DNA of 64,000 nucleotides from Streptacidiphilus sp. 4-A2. GTDB taxonomy: Bacteria > Actinomycetota > Actinomycetes > Streptomycetales > Streptomycetaceae. Where the stretch lies: contig JAAFYY010000001.1 in assembly GCA_014284505.1 (NCBI GenBank), forward strand, positions 5,505,845 through 5,569,844, in the 5' to 3' direction. A program made the position numbers and the translations under genes. Shown here in pieces: positions 9,520 through 19,800 of the stretch. The notes beneath the pieces are model-generated. The model had not been told where the DNA came from. It saw only the letters and a program-made list of their open reading frames with translations, and made no database searches. Position 1 is the stretch's first letter. Each line of letters opens with the position of its first letter.

Positions 9520-10883
9520 TCAGCGCACCAGGCGGACGGGGAGGTCGTCGGCCGCGCTCCGGGTGCCTGCGGCGGCTGGAGGGGCCGGTCCGCAGCCGCA
9601 GCGCGATCTCGGTGCCGCCCAGCGCCGAGCTGGAAGCACCCCGCGCGGTGGACTCGGCGACCCGGCGGACATGTCCAGGCCGAGGCCGGTCGAGCCTCGC
9701 CGCCGTGGCCCTGGCCCGGAGCGCCGCTGGTCGGGGTCGGCGTGCCCGGACCGGCGTCCGCGACCCACGTCACCAGGTCCGCGGTGGCGTGCACGTCGAC
9801 GGTGAAGCCGGCGCCCTCGGGGTGTGCCGGAAGACATTGCGAGCAGCGCGTCCAGGGCCGCGCCAGGTCGGCGGCGCCCACCGGGACCACGGCCGGGCCG
9901 GACGCGCCGGAGAGCCGCCACTCCCGGCTCTCGTCCTCGGCCAGCGCCGACCAGAAGCACCGGTCCGGATGACCTCGGCGGCGTCGCTGAGCGGTGCGGG
10001 CGCGGAGTCGAAGCTGCCGCCGCGGCCGCGGGCGGTGCGGATGATCTGGTCGACCTCGCGCTCCAGTTGCGCGACGGCCTCGCGGGTCTGCTCGGCGGCG
10101 TCCCCGGTGCCGAGCGAGCGGCGTTCAGCCGCAGCGCGGTCAGCGGGGTGCGCAGCCGGTGCGACAGGTCGGCGGCCAGCTCCCGTTCGGCGGCCAGCAG
10201 CCGTACCACCCGGTCGGCCATGGTGTTGAAGGCGGCGGCGGCCTCGCGCAGCTCCGGCGGCGAGTCGTCGGCCTGCGGGACGCGTACGGCCAGGTCGCCC
10301 GCGCCCAGGGGCGCGCCGCCCCGGCGAGCCGTCGGGCGGAGCCGACGATCCGGGTGCCCAGCCGGTCGGCCACCAGGACGGAGATCAGCAGGCACCACGG
10401 CCACGCCGGCCAGCACCAGCCAGGCGGTGGTCACGCCCTGGTCCAGCTGCGAGTCCGGGATGAACACCTCCACCACCGCGATCCCGCCGCTGGCCACTGC
10501 CACGGGCTGGAGGTAGGCGTATCCGCCGGGGACCGGGACGGTGCCGCTGCGGCCTTCGGCGGCGGCGCTGCGGATCTCGCCGGGGTGGTCCTGGCGTTCC
10601 CGATGGTGACCATGCCGGACGCGGTGGGCACATGCACCGCGCTGTCGGTGTCGGCGGTGGCGCTGCCGTCGGTTCCGGTCTCGGTGCTGGCGACGGCGCG
10701 TTGCAGGGAGTTCAGGTTGGTGGTGATCGCCAGCGCCGGGCCGAGCGCGGCGGCCCGGCCCTCCGCGCCGGTGAAGGCCCGGTCCCTGGCGCTCTCCCGG
10801 ACCATCAGCCCGAGTGGGATCAGGAAGGCCAGCGCGACCATGGTGGTGACCGCGATGCACACCTTCACCAGGGCCCATCTCAC
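9520..10883 (-). CDS. Two-component sensor histidine kinase, frameshifts
   Basis: About 455 residues, inner membrane. The first helix VCIAVTTMVALAFLIPLGL is followed by an extracytoplasmic sensor of about 110 residues and a second helix. A HAMP-like segment comes next, then the phospho-acceptor helix with H-box SHRLRTPLTALRLN, and a GHKL ATPase domain with GSTGLGLD near the end. Frame breaks lie near 10600, 10395, 10310, 10120, 9940, 9830 and 9670. Start: GTG at 10883, overlapping the regulator's TGA by 4 bp (GTGA), so the two are translationally coupled. The stop at 9520 is chosen because third-position GC stays high up to it. The SHRLRTPL box is typical of actinobacterial envelope-stress kinases; the signal is unknown. 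Confidence 0.8.
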
Positions 10884-11642
10884 GGCACGGACCGCCCCGG
10901 CGCGCCGGAGGCCCCGGGGCCCTGCGGACTGTCGGTGCCGCCGTCGGCGCCGTCGGCGCCGGGGTCGGCCGGGACGTCCAGCCGGACGCCGACCCCGCAC
11001 GGTGTGCAGATAGCGCGGCTGGGAGGCGGTCTCGCCGAGTTTTCGGCGCAGCCAGGACAGGTGCACGTCGATGGTCTGATCGGTGCCGTACGGCTGGCGC
11101 CACACCTCGGCGAGCAGTTCCCGGCGGGCGACCACCACGCCGGGGCGGGCGGCCAGGAAGGCCAGCAGGTCGAACTCGCGGCGGGTGAGGTCCAGGTCGG
11201 CGCCGTCCAGGGTGACCTCGCGGCGCTGGAGGTCGATGTGCAGGCCGCCGACCTGGAGCTGCTGCCCGGTGCCCGAGGTGGTCCCGGCGCGGCGCAGCAC
11301 CGCGGCCATCCGGGCGCTGAGGTGCTCCCCGGAGAAGGGCTTGACCAGGTAGTCGTCGGCGCCCGCGTTGAGCAGCCGGACGATCTCGGTCTCGTCGTCC
11401 CGCGCGGTGGAGATGATCACCGGGACGTCGGTGAGGCCGCGGATCATCTTCAGTGCCTCGCTGCCGTCCAGGTCGGGCAGCCCGAGGTCGAGGATCACCA
11501 CGTCGCAGCCGACCTGGGCGACCTCACGCAGCGCTTCGAGCGCGGTGCCGACGCTGCGCACCGCGTGTCCCGCTCCCGAAAGGTGACGTATCAGGGCGGA
11601 TCGCACAAAGGGGTCGTCCTCGACCACCAGGACCGTTGCCAT
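10880..11642 (-). CDS. OmpR-family response regulator, one frameshift near the C-terminus
   Basis: Receiver domain with acidic pocket VEDD near residue 8, phospho-acceptor Asp in VVILDLGLPDLDG at about 53, and Lys in DDYLVKPFS. A winged-helix DNA-binding domain follows, with TRREFDLLAFLA and the recognition-helix region DQTIDVHLSWLRRKLGE. The sequence then departs at LHTVRG; restoring two G gives the family ending VGVRLDV and a short disordered tail stopping at 10880. It is the first gene of the pair with the sensor kinase. Confidence 0.9.
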
Positions 11643-11711
11643 GGTGTGTGACGCTACGCCATCGGGGTGCGGGCGGAACACCCGCCGCAGGCCATACTGG
11701 GGCGCGTGCGC

Positions 11712-12235
11712 ATGGGACTGGTGCGGGCCGCGGCCTGGGCGGCGGCGACGGCGGCGGCCGTGTCCGTGGCCTGGCTCGGCGTGCACCGGGTGCTCGGGAC
11801 TCCTCGTACGAGCAGCCGCGGATGCTCTCGGTGGCGCCGGTGAGCACCGCCGCCTCGGTGCCGCCGCTGCCCGGCTCGATCGTCCCGCCGTCACCCCGCG
11901 CCGACGAAGCGGGCGCCGTCGTCACCGACGGCGGGCAGCAGGCCCAGCACCCGTCCGCAGCCCACGGCCACCCGGGGTCGGGGCTGCCCACGGCCGGGTC
12001 GGCCTTCGCCAACGGCCAGATCCAGGGCTACAACCGGCCCGGCGGCCGGATCGTGGTCGCCATGGGCACATCGTCGGCGAGCCTGGTCTCGGCCGTCGCC
12101 GACAGCGGCTGGTCGATGCACACCTGGACCGGCGACGAATGGCTGCGGGTCGACTTCGAACAGGGCACGCTGGACTCGATCTTCTATGTGACCTGGAACG
12201 GCCACGCCCCGCTCATCCAGACCTGGGGTCCCTGA
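11712..12235 (+). CDS. Membrane-anchored hypothetical protein, one frameshift
   Basis: About 174 residues. The N-terminal helix WAAATAAAVSVAWLGVHRVL is a signal-anchor. A Pro/Ala stalk follows, then a small C-terminal domain with GRIVVAMGTSSASLVSAV and GDEWLRVDFEQG. The first part and the rest are in different frames; one G is missing near 11805. It is divergent from the two-component pair, and an extracytoplasmic partner of that sensor is conceivable but not shown. I do not recognise the family. The ATG at 11712 has better spacing from GGGG than the GTG at 11706. Confidence 0.65.
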
Positions 12236-12261
12236 CGGGTCCCTGATCCCATGATTGACGT

Positions 12262-12284
12262 GCCGTCAGTTCATGACTGACGGC
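12262..12284. terminator. Terminator between convergent genes
   Basis: A perfect 9-bp stem GCCGTCAGT / ACTGACGGC with loop TCATG, followed on the plus strand by a CTTTTC stretch. It separates the anchored protein from the FAD-linked oxidase. Confidence 0.7.
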
Positions 12285-12298
12285 CAGTCAGCATCTTT

Positions 12299-13664
12299 TC
12301 ACAGCACCTTTCCTGGGTTGAGCAGCCCCAGCGGGTCGAAGGCCTGCTTCACCCGGCGCTGCAACTCCAGCCCGAGCGGGCCGAGTTCGCGGGCCAGCCA
12401 GTCCTTCTTCAGCACGCCGACCCCGTGCTCGCCGGTGATGGTGCCGCCGAGTTCCAGCCCCAGGGCCATGATGGCGTCGAAGGACTCCCGGGCCCGGGCC
12501 GTCTGCTCCGGGTCCTGGCCGTCGAAGACCACCACCGGGTGGGTGTTGCCGTCGCCGGCGTGGCAGCAGGTGCCGATGGTGAGCTGGAAGCGCTCGGCGA
12601 TCTCGGCCACACGCGGAGCATCGGCGCGAGGGCGGTGCGCGGCACCGCGACATCGTCGACCATGGTCGTCCCCAGCCGGTCCATCGCGGTCAGCACCAGT
12701 CGGCGGGCCTGGAGCAGCAGGTCGGACTCGGCGCTGTCGGCGGCCGGGACGACCTCGGTGGCCCCGGCCGGCACAGCTCACCGGCGGCGGCCAGGTCGGC
12801 GGCCGGGTCGAGGCTGTCGAAGGCGACCAGCAGCGCCGCGGTGGAGTCCGGAAGGCCCATCTGGGCCAGGGAGTTGATGGCGCGCACGGTCACCGTGTCC
12901 ATCAGCTCCATGAGCGAGGGGGTGTGCCCGGCCTCCATGACGGCGCAGACCGCGGCGCAGGCGGCGTCGGTGCTGGGGAACTCCGCGGCCAGCGCCAACT
13001 GCGGTGGCGGGGTGGGCTTGAGCGCCACCACCGCACCGACGACCACCCCGAGGCTGCCCTCGGAGCCGACCAGCAGCCGGGTCAGGTCGTAGCCGGCCAC
13101 CCCCTTGGCGGTGCGCCGCCCGGTGCGCAGCAGCTGGCCGTCGGCGAGCACCACGTCCAGGCCGAGCACATATTCGGCGGTCACCCCGTACTTGACGCAG
13201 CACAGACCGCCGGAGCCGGTACCGATGTTGCCGCCGATGGTGCAGGTCTCCCAGCTCGACGGGTCCGGCAGGTAGCTGAGCCGGTACTTGGCCGCGGCGC
13301 GGGACAACTCGGCGTTGACCACGCCCGGTTCGACCACCGCGATCCGGTTGACCGGGTCGAGCTCCAGGATCCGGTTCATCCGCACCAGCGACAGCAGGAT
13401 GCAGCCGTCCACCGCGTTGGCGGCGCCGGACAGCCCGGTGCGGGCGCCCTGCGGGACCACCGGCACCCGCAGCTCGGTCGCGGTACGCATGATGTGCTGC
13501 ACCTGCTCGACGGTGTCCGGGAAGACCAGTACGGCCGGGATTCCGGCCTCGCAGAACCCGGCCATGTCGTGTCGGTAGGAGTCGGTGACATCCGGGTCCA
13601 CCACGACGGCGTCCTGCGGCAGCCCGGCGCGGAGGCGTTCCAGCAGGTCGCTGTGGTCGCTCAT
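12299..13664 (-). CDS. FAD-linked oxidase, GlcD / D-lactate dehydrogenase type; two frameshifts
   Basis: About 455 residues. The PCMH-type FAD domain shows FPDTVEQVQHIMR, GARTGLSGAANA, DPSSWETCTIGGNIGTGSGG and LLVGSEGSLGVV. The C-terminal FAD-linked oxidase domain has CCHAGDGNTHPVVVF and GEHGVGVLKKDWL. Such enzymes oxidise D-2-hydroxyacids such as glycolate or D-lactate. Frames change near 12775 (GELVPAG restored by one base) and 12617. Start at 13664 with GAGGAGC. Together with hppD upstream on the same strand it suggests aromatic or hydroxyacid catabolism, but a 200-bp gap with a hairpin separates them. Confidence 0.85.
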
Positions 13665-13689
13665 GGTTCGCTCCTCGTGAGGCTCGGTG

Positions 13690-13729
13690 GGTGCGGTGCT
13701 GCGCGGTGCGGTGCGGTGCTGTGCGGTGC
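13690..13729. repeat. Pentanucleotide repeat GGTGC, eight units, upstream of the FAD oxidase
   Basis: Eight consecutive 5-bp units, six exact GGTGC and two variants (TGCGC, TGTGC), sit 26-65 bp before the oxidase start codon. The tract lies where the promoter or leader should be. Confidence 0.75.
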
Positions 13730-13781
13730 GGCCGGGCCGGCCGGATCCCCGACCGGCCGGTCGTTCGTGTCCATGGAGCCA

Positions 13782-13815
13782 CGCCGCGAATCCCCCCGTC
13801 CAGGGATTCGCGGCG
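13782..13815 (-). terminator. Stem-loop after hppD
   Basis: A perfect 13-bp stem, CGCCGCGAATCCC pairing with GGGATTCGCGGCG, starts 48 bp beyond the hppD stop on the minus strand. Confidence 0.75.
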
Positions 13816-13863
13816 AATGGCTGAGCAATACCGCCCAGGGCCGACCGGCGGGGGAACCGCCGG

Positions 13864-14969
13864 CTACAGGTTGCCGCGCAGCTCCTGCTCGCGCTCGATG
13901 GCCTCGAACAGGGCCTTGAAGTTGCCCTTGCCGAAGCCCATCGAGCCATGGCGCTCGATCAGTTCGAAGAAGACCGTCGGCCGGTCCTGCACCGGCTTGG
14001 TGAAGATCTGGAGCAGGTAGCCGTCCTCGTCGCGGTCGGCCAGGATCTTCAGTTCGCGCAGTTCCTCCAGCTGCACCCGGGTCTCGCCGACCCACTCCCC
14101 AGGGTGTCGTAGTAGCTGTCCGGGGTGTCCAGGAACTGCACGCCGGCGGCGCGCATGGCCCGCACGGTGGCCACGATGTCGCCGGTGGCCAGGGCCAGGT
14201 GCTGGACCCCGGGGCCGTTGTAGAACTCCAGGTACTCGTCGATCTGCGACTTCTTCCTGCCCGCCGCCGGCTCGTTCAGCGGGAACTTCACCTTGCGGGT
14301 ACCGTCCGCGACCACCTTGGACATCAGCGCCGAGTACTCGGTGGCGATGTCGTCGCCGACGAACTCCTTCATGTTGGTGAAGCCCATGACCTTGTTGTAG
14401 AAGGCCACCCACTCGTTCATCCGGCCGAGCTCGACATTGCCGACGCAGTGGTCGACGGCCTGGAAGTAGCGCCGCGCCGGGGGCTCGACCAGCGGACCGC
14501 GGGCCTGGTACCCGGGCAGGTAAGGGCCGTCGTAGCCGCTGCGGTCCACCAGGGTGTGCCGGGTCTCGCCATAGGTCGCGACGGCGGCGAGCACCACCGT
14601 GCCGTTGCCGTCCTTGAGCTCGTGGGGCTCGGCGAGCGAGGTGGCGCCGTGGGCGACCGCGTAGGCGTGCGCCGCGCGCGCGTCGGGGACCTCGATGGCC
14701 AGGTCGGTCACGCCGTCGCGCGTGCTCGGCGACATGCCGCTCCAGGAACGCCCGCGCTCGGTGGCCGCCCTGATGACGGAGGTGAACACAAAGCGCGCGC
14801 CGCCGGACTCCAGCACGTAGGACGCGGTCTCCCGCTCGCCGGTCTCCGGTCCGGCGTACGCCACCAGCCGCATGCCGAAGGCGGTGGAGTAGTAGTGCGC
14901 GGCCTGCTTGGCGTTGCCGACGGCGAAGACGATGGCGTCCATTCCCTTGACGGGAAAATCATCGGTCAT
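13864..14969 (-). CDS. hppD: 4-Hydroxyphenylpyruvate dioxygenase, frameshifts
   Basis: About 369 residues; converts 4-hydroxyphenylpyruvate to homogentisate in tyrosine breakdown. Two vicinal-oxygen-chelate domains are visible. The three iron ligands are present: His in VDHCVGNVE, His in GVQHLALATGD, and Glu in TVFFELIERHG. DTPDSYYDTL and GYLLQIFTKPV are also diagnostic. One frame break lies near 14100. A second, compensating pair lies near 14755 and 14715: the other frame between them reads FLERHVAEH, the family consensus, so the in-frame SWSGMSPSTR is an artefact. Start at 14969 with GGAGG. It is divergent from the Lrp/AsnC regulator, which probably controls it. Confidence 0.93.
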
Positions 14970-15117
14970 GGCGTCCTCCGGGTGGGAGAGGGGCATGCCG
15001 GTACCGTCGCGCTGATCGCCGGGGTGCGCAACTGTTCCCTGAATCGCTGAGCATGCTGTACTGGAGGCCCAGCGACTGCCGAGGACCGCTGGACACATTG
15101 CCCAGCGAGGAGCTCCC

Positions 15118-15587
15118 ATGGCCGGAATCGACCAGCTCGACGCCGCGCTGCTGTCCCTGCTCGCCGAGGATCCCCGGCCTGGCGTGCTGGAGTGCTCCCG
15201 CCGCCTCGGCGTCGCCCGCGGTACGGTCCAGGCGCGGCTGGACCGGCTCCGCTCCAACGGGGTGATCCTGGGCTTCGCCCCGCAGCTCGACCCGGGGCGC
15301 TGGGCTACCCGGTGACCGCCTTCGCGACCCTGGAGATCTCCCAGGGCCAGGGCGCGGACGTCCGGGCGCACCTGGCCTCGGTGCCCGAGGTGCTGGAGCT
15401 GCACACCATCACCGGGCAGGGCGACATGCTGTGCCGGATCGTCGCCCGCTCCAACGCCGACCTCCAGCGGGTGATCGACCTGGTGGTGGGCTTCGACGGG
15501 ATCGTGCGCGCCGCCACCGCCATCGCCCTGGAGAACCCGGTGCCGTACCGGGTGCTGCCGCTGGTCGGCGAGGCCGTCGCCCTCTGA
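15118..15587 (+). CDS. Lrp/AsnC-family regulator, one frameshift
   Basis: About 156 residues. An N-terminal helix-turn-helix (QLDAALLSLLAEDPRPGVLE, then RRLGVARGTVQARLDRL) precedes a RAM ligand-binding domain with YPVTAFATLEI, VPEVLELHTITGQGDMLCRI and IVRAATAIALENPVPYRV. The frame changes near 15300, where one G is missing (PGALGYPV). Start at 15118 behind GAGGAGC. Divergent placement from hppD suggests control of tyrosine or phenylpyruvate catabolism, probably with an aromatic amino acid as ligand. Confidence 0.9.
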
Positions 15588-15640
15588 CCGGCGACCCGAC
15601 GGCCCGCCGAACCGGCGGCGGGCTCAGGAGAGCGGCGGTC

Positions 15641-16461
15641 TCAGGAGCAGGACGGCACCTGGCCGACGCCGGTCTGCAACGCCCTGAGCGCGTTGAGCGC
15701 GTCGTCCAGCGAGTTCACCGGCACCAGCCGCAGCCCGCGCGGCAGGCCGGCCTCGGCGTCGGAGCACTCGGCCGTCGGGACCAGGAACACCGTGGCGCCG
15801 TCGCGTGCCGCCGCCTTGGTCTTCAGCGCCACCCCGCCGACCTGCGAGACCGCCCCCGAGTCGTCGATCTCCCCGGTGCCGGCGATGACGTTGCCGTCGG
15901 TGAGGTCACCGGCCGGTCCGGGCCGGCCGGTGCCGTTGCCGTCCAGTTCGTCGATGATGCCCAGGGTGAACAGCAGTCCCGCGCTGGGCCCGCCCACGTC
16001 GGCGAGGCTGAGCTGGATCTTCACCGCGGACGGCGAGAGCTTCAGGTAGCTGAGCGCGGCCGTGGTCGCGGCCTGCTGCGACTGGTCCATCTCCTGCTGG
16101 TTGAGCGCGTTGACCTGGGCCACCGACTGTCCGGCCGGGTAGACCGCGGCCCGCGGCACCACCGCCTCGTTCGGGTTGGGCCAGGCCCGCAGCGCGGACT
16201 CGATGGAGACGGACTCCTGCGGCGGGGTGGCCGCGATGGTCACCATCCGCAGCTCTCCGCTGGTCTGCCGGAGCGGGTGCCCGTGATGCTGATCACCTTC
16301 TGGCCGTCGTACACGCCGAGGGTGTTCACCGTGATCCCCGGGTAAATGATCGTGAACGGCAGCGGTACGAAGGCGGCCACCGCGAGCAGGGCCAGCACCA
16401 CGGCCGCGCACACGGTCAGCACCAGCGGACGGCGCGGAAGCGAAGACAGAGAGAACGACAC
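15641..16461 (-). CDS. Membrane-anchored Lon-type (S16) protease domain protein, one frameshift
   Basis: About 273 residues. An N-terminal membrane helix (LVLTVCAAVVLALLAVAAFV) precedes an extracytoplasmic region with YPGITVNTLGVYDGQKVI. The Lon proteolytic domain has the catalytic Ser in DVGGPSAGLLFTLG and a Lys in GGVALKTKAAARDG. The arrangement resembles YlbL-type secreted Lon-domain proteins, but no clear PDZ domain is seen and it is shorter than YlbL (about 340). The frame changes near 16265. The GTG at 16461 is the likely start; its ribosome site is weak. The final residues VGQVPSCS carry a lone Cys. Confidence 0.8.
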
Positions 16462-16565
16462 ACCGGGAATCCAAACACACCCGCCACCGCAGCCACTCGG
16501 CGGCTCGCCCACTCGACGGCCGCCCGCCCCCGGGCCCGCGGCCCGGACCGGGCGGCGGCCGCGGT

Positions 16566-17212
16566 TCAGCTGAGCGCCTCGGAGACCTCCGTGGCGGCCT
16601 CGGCCACCCGCGGGCCCGCCCGCTCGGGACCATCCCGCCCAGCATCACCACGCCCACGCTGCCTCGATCCCCGGCAGCCCCAGCGCCGCCGCGCCGCGCC
16701 GCTGGCGCCGGAGCGCTCGTCGGGGCCGCTGAGCACGAAGTCCGGGCCCGCCGGGCCGCCGGCGGCCCGGGCGCGGGCCGAGAGGATCGCCGCCCGGCCG
16801 CGTTCTCGTCCAGCCGGTGCCTGAGCCCGGTGCGGTAGGCCACATGGAAGTCGGTCCAGCTGGGTTCGACCACGGCCACCACCAGCGCCTCGCCACCGTC
16901 GACCAGGGTCAGATGGGCGGTCGCGCCCAGTTCCTCGGCCAGACCGCGAAGCGCGGGCAGCGCCGCCTCGCGCAGCAGCGGATGCACCCGCCGGGCCAGC
17001 CGCAGCACGCCCAGCCCCACCCGGACCCGGCCGCCGATCTCGCGCCGGACCAGACTGTGCAGCTCCAGGGTGGCCAGCAGCCGGTAGACCACGGTGCGGT
17101 TCACCGCGAGCCGGTCCGCCAGCTCGGTGACCGTGAGTCCGCGCTCGGCATCGGCGAGCAGCTTCAGGACCTTGACGCCCCGGTCCAGGGTCTGCGAGGT
17201 CTCGGCGGCCAT
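16566..17212 (-). CDS. IclR-family transcriptional regulator, frameshifts
   Basis: About 216 residues. The N-terminal winged helix is clear: SQTLDRGVKVLKLLADAERG, then TVTELADRLAVNRTVVYRLL. The effector domain begins GLGVLRLARRVHPLLREAA and includes GATAHLTLVDGGEALVVAVVE and LDENAAGRAIL (the latter restored across a shift near 16800). Further shifts lie near 16680 and 16625, and it ends EAATEVSEALS. IclR proteins usually repress catabolic operons. Start at 17212 with GGAAG; no partner gene is obvious beyond the hppD/oxidase group nearby. Confidence 0.85.
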
Positions 17213-17395
17213 CGCACTTCCCTTCCGCCGGAATCGGACCGGCTTTCGGACCGAGGCGGGTGACGCTAGTGACGCGACACCGCTCTGCGGAAGGGCTTGT
17301 CCAGAATTCGGTCACGATCGTTGTCTGCCACCCGGGCAATCCGGGACAAGCAGACAAATGACCGGGCAGACCGTTACCGATCCGACTCCCACTTC

Positions 17396-17465
17396 CCAGC
17401 GAATCCCCAGCAGCGAATCACCGGCAGCAGATCCCTGGCAGCGGATCCCCGCGGCGGATCCTCCG
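17396..17465. repeat. 14-bp tandem repeat, five units
   Basis: Five diverged units start at 17396, 17410, 17424, 17438 and 17452, with consensus GCAGCGRATCCCCG. The array ends 54 bp past the 3' end of the helicase gene, in the 306-bp gap (17213-17518) between IclR and the helicase, which otherwise holds no gene. Confidence 0.75.
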
Positions 17466-17518
17466 CCCGGTGCGCGGCGGGGTGGCCCCCGGCCCCGGCG
17501 AACTCCGGGCCGGGAAGG

Positions 17519-19305
17519 TCAGCTGACCCGGGTGGCCCACTCCTGGATCTTCTTGATCCGCGCCTGCAACTGCCCGGCCGTGGCCTGTGCGGTCAGCGGA
17601 CCGCCGCAGACCCGCCGCAGCTCGTTGTGGATCGTGCCGTGCGGCTGGTTGGTGCGGTGGTGCCAGGCGCCGACCAGGCCGTTCAGCTCCTTCCTGAGCT
17701 CCTGGAGCTGCTTGTGGGTGACCACCGGGCGCTGCTCGGCCGGGAGTTCCAGCAGGTCGGCCTCCTCCGCGGGCTTGGCCTTGCTGCGCTGGATCTGCCG
17801 GGTCTGCCGCCGCTGGAGGAGCATCTGCACCTGGTCCGGCTCCAGCAGGCCGGGGATGCCATGCCCAGGTACTCCTCCTCCTCCTCGGATCCGGCGTGCG
17901 CCTGCATGCCGAACTCGTGGCCGTCGTACAGCACCCGGTCGAAGACCGCGTCCGACTCCAGGGCCTCCCAGGGCAGGTCGTCCATGCCGCCGTCGGCCTC
18001 GTCCTTGGTCTTCTCGGCCTCGGCGAGCAGGGCGTCCTCCTGGTCGAACAGCCCCTCCTCCTCGCCCCGCTTCTTCTTGTCCAGCACGTGATCCCGCTGG
18101 ATCTCCATCTCATTGGCGAAGGTCAGCAGGGTCGGCACCGAGGGCAGGAAGACCGAGGCGGTCTCGCCGCGCTTACGGGCACGCACAAAACGCCCCACCG
18201 CCTGGGCGAAGAACAGCGGGGTGGAGATCGAGGTCGCATAGACGCCCACGGCCAGCCGCGGCACGTCCACCCCTCGGAGACCATGCGCACCGCGACCATC
18301 CAGCGCTGGGTGCCCTCGGAGAAGTCGCTGATCCGCTGGGATGCCTCGGCCTCGTCGGACAGCACCAGGGTCGCCCCTCGCCGGTGATCTCGCGGATCAT
18401 CTTGGCGTAGGCGCGGGCCACGTTCTGGTCGGTGGCGATGACCAGCCCGCCGGCGTCCGGAATGCCCTTGCGCACCTCGGTCAGCCGCTTGTCGGCGGCG
18501 CGCAGCACATTGGGCATCCACTCGCCCTGCGGGGCGAGCGCGGTACGCCAGGCCTGGGCCACCGCGTCCTTGGTCATCGGCTCGCCGAGCCGGGCGGCGA
18601 CCTCGTCCCGGCCTTGGTGCGCCAGCGCATGTTGCCGGTACGAGAGGAATATCACCGGCCGCACCACATGGTCGGCCAGCGCGTGCCCGTAGCCGTAGGT
18701 GTAGTCGGCGACGCTCTTGCGGATGCCGTCGTTGCCGGCCTCGTAGCTGACGAAGGGGATCGGGTTGGTGTCGGAGCGGAACGGGGTACCGGTCAGCGCC
18801 AGCCGACGGGTGGCCGGCTCGAACGCCTCGGCGCAGGCCTCGCCCCAGGACTTGGAGTCACCGGCGTGGTGGATCTCGTCCAGGATCACCATGGTCTTCC
18901 GCTGCTCCACCCGGTTCCGGTGCAGCATCGGGTTGACCCCGACCCCGGCGTAGGTGATCACGATGCCCTGGTAGTCGCGCGACAGCGGCCCGCTGCTGTA
19001 GCCCGGGTCCAGCCTGATCCCTATCCGCGCGGCGGCCTCGGCCCACTGCTTCTTCAGGTGCTCGGTGGGCGCGACGACGGTGATCTGCTGCACGGCGTGG
19101 TTGTGCAGCAGATACGAGGCGAGGGTCAGTGCGAAGGTGGTCTTCCCGGCGCCGGGCGTGGCGACGGCGAGGAAGTCCCGGGGCTGCTGCTCGACATACC
19201 GCTCCATCGCGGCCTGCTGCCAGGCCCGGAGCTTCCCGGCGGTACCCCAGGGGGCCCGCCCGGGAAGGCAGGGGACAGGTGGTGGGAGGCGGTTGCGGTA
19301 CTCAC
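17519..19305 (-). CDS. SF2 DEAD/DEAH-box helicase, frameshifts
   Basis: About 596 residues. Helicase motifs in order: Walker A ATPGAGKTTFAL, VVAPTEHLKKQW (Ia), VILDEIHHAG (DEIH-type motif II), LALTGTPFRSD (III), and QAVGRFVRARKRGETASVF (VI). A C-terminal helical region with RRQTRQIQRSKAKPAEEADL follows. The protein resembles XPB-like/type III restriction helicases that are conserved in actinobacteria as stand-alone proteins. Frame breaks lie near 19255, 18380, 18270 and 17860. The GTG at 19305 has GGAGA upstream and gives an N-terminus running into GTAGKLRAWQQAAMERY, which places a Q-motif-like segment before Walker A. Confidence 0.85.
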
Positions 19306-19422
19306 GGTCTCCGGTTTGGGTCGGCGGCAGGGGCTGCCTGAGTCGGACAGGAGCCCTCAGGGAGGGCGCCCAGGCAACCCGCCCAGACTACCGGCGGCAC
19401 CGCCGCCGCGCCGTCATCCGGC

Positions 19423-19800
19423 TCAGGTCAGCCCGCGCAGCTCCCGCGCGATGGCCCTGACCTCGTCCTTCTCCCCGGTTGCGACGGAAATCACCAAGGC
19501 CTCGGCCCGGTCGATGTCCGGGCGCAACTGGTGACCGTTGATCGCCAGGAAGGTCGCGCAGGAGAGCCAGGCAGTCCGCTTGTTGCCGTCCAGCAGCGGG
19601 CGGTCGATCGCCAAGGACTGGAGCAGCGCCGCAGCCTTCTCCAGGAGGTCGGGGTATGCCTCCTGGCCGTACATCGCCGCAGTCGGCCGGTGCGCGGCCG
19701 ACTCAAGCAGGCCCAGGTCACGGATCACCAACGTCATGTCGCCGCAGGCATACCCGGCGATGATCAGAATGTCCTCGGCCGACAGGTACGCGACCGTCAC
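19423..19800 (-). CDS. Doc-type (Fic fold) death-on-curing toxin
   Basis: 125 residues, intact. The family core reads LLQSLAIDRPLLDGNKRTAW followed by LSCATFLAINGH. Doc proteins phosphorylate or AMPylate targets such as EF-Tu through the Fic motif H-x-F/L-x-D/E-G-N-x-R. Here the usual His position is Arg (DRPLLDGNKR), so activity may be altered; Arg is seen at this place in some actinobacterial relatives as far as I recall. The start is GTG at 19800, overlapping the antitoxin TGA by 4 bp, a typical toxin-antitoxin coupling. Confidence 0.85.
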   Translation of the reverse strand: MTVAYLSAEDILIIAGYACGDMTLVIRDLGLLESAAHRPTAAMYGQEAYPDLLEKAAALLQSLAIDRPLLDGNKRTAWLSCATFLAINGHQLRPDIDRAEALVISVATGEKDEVRAIARELRGLT

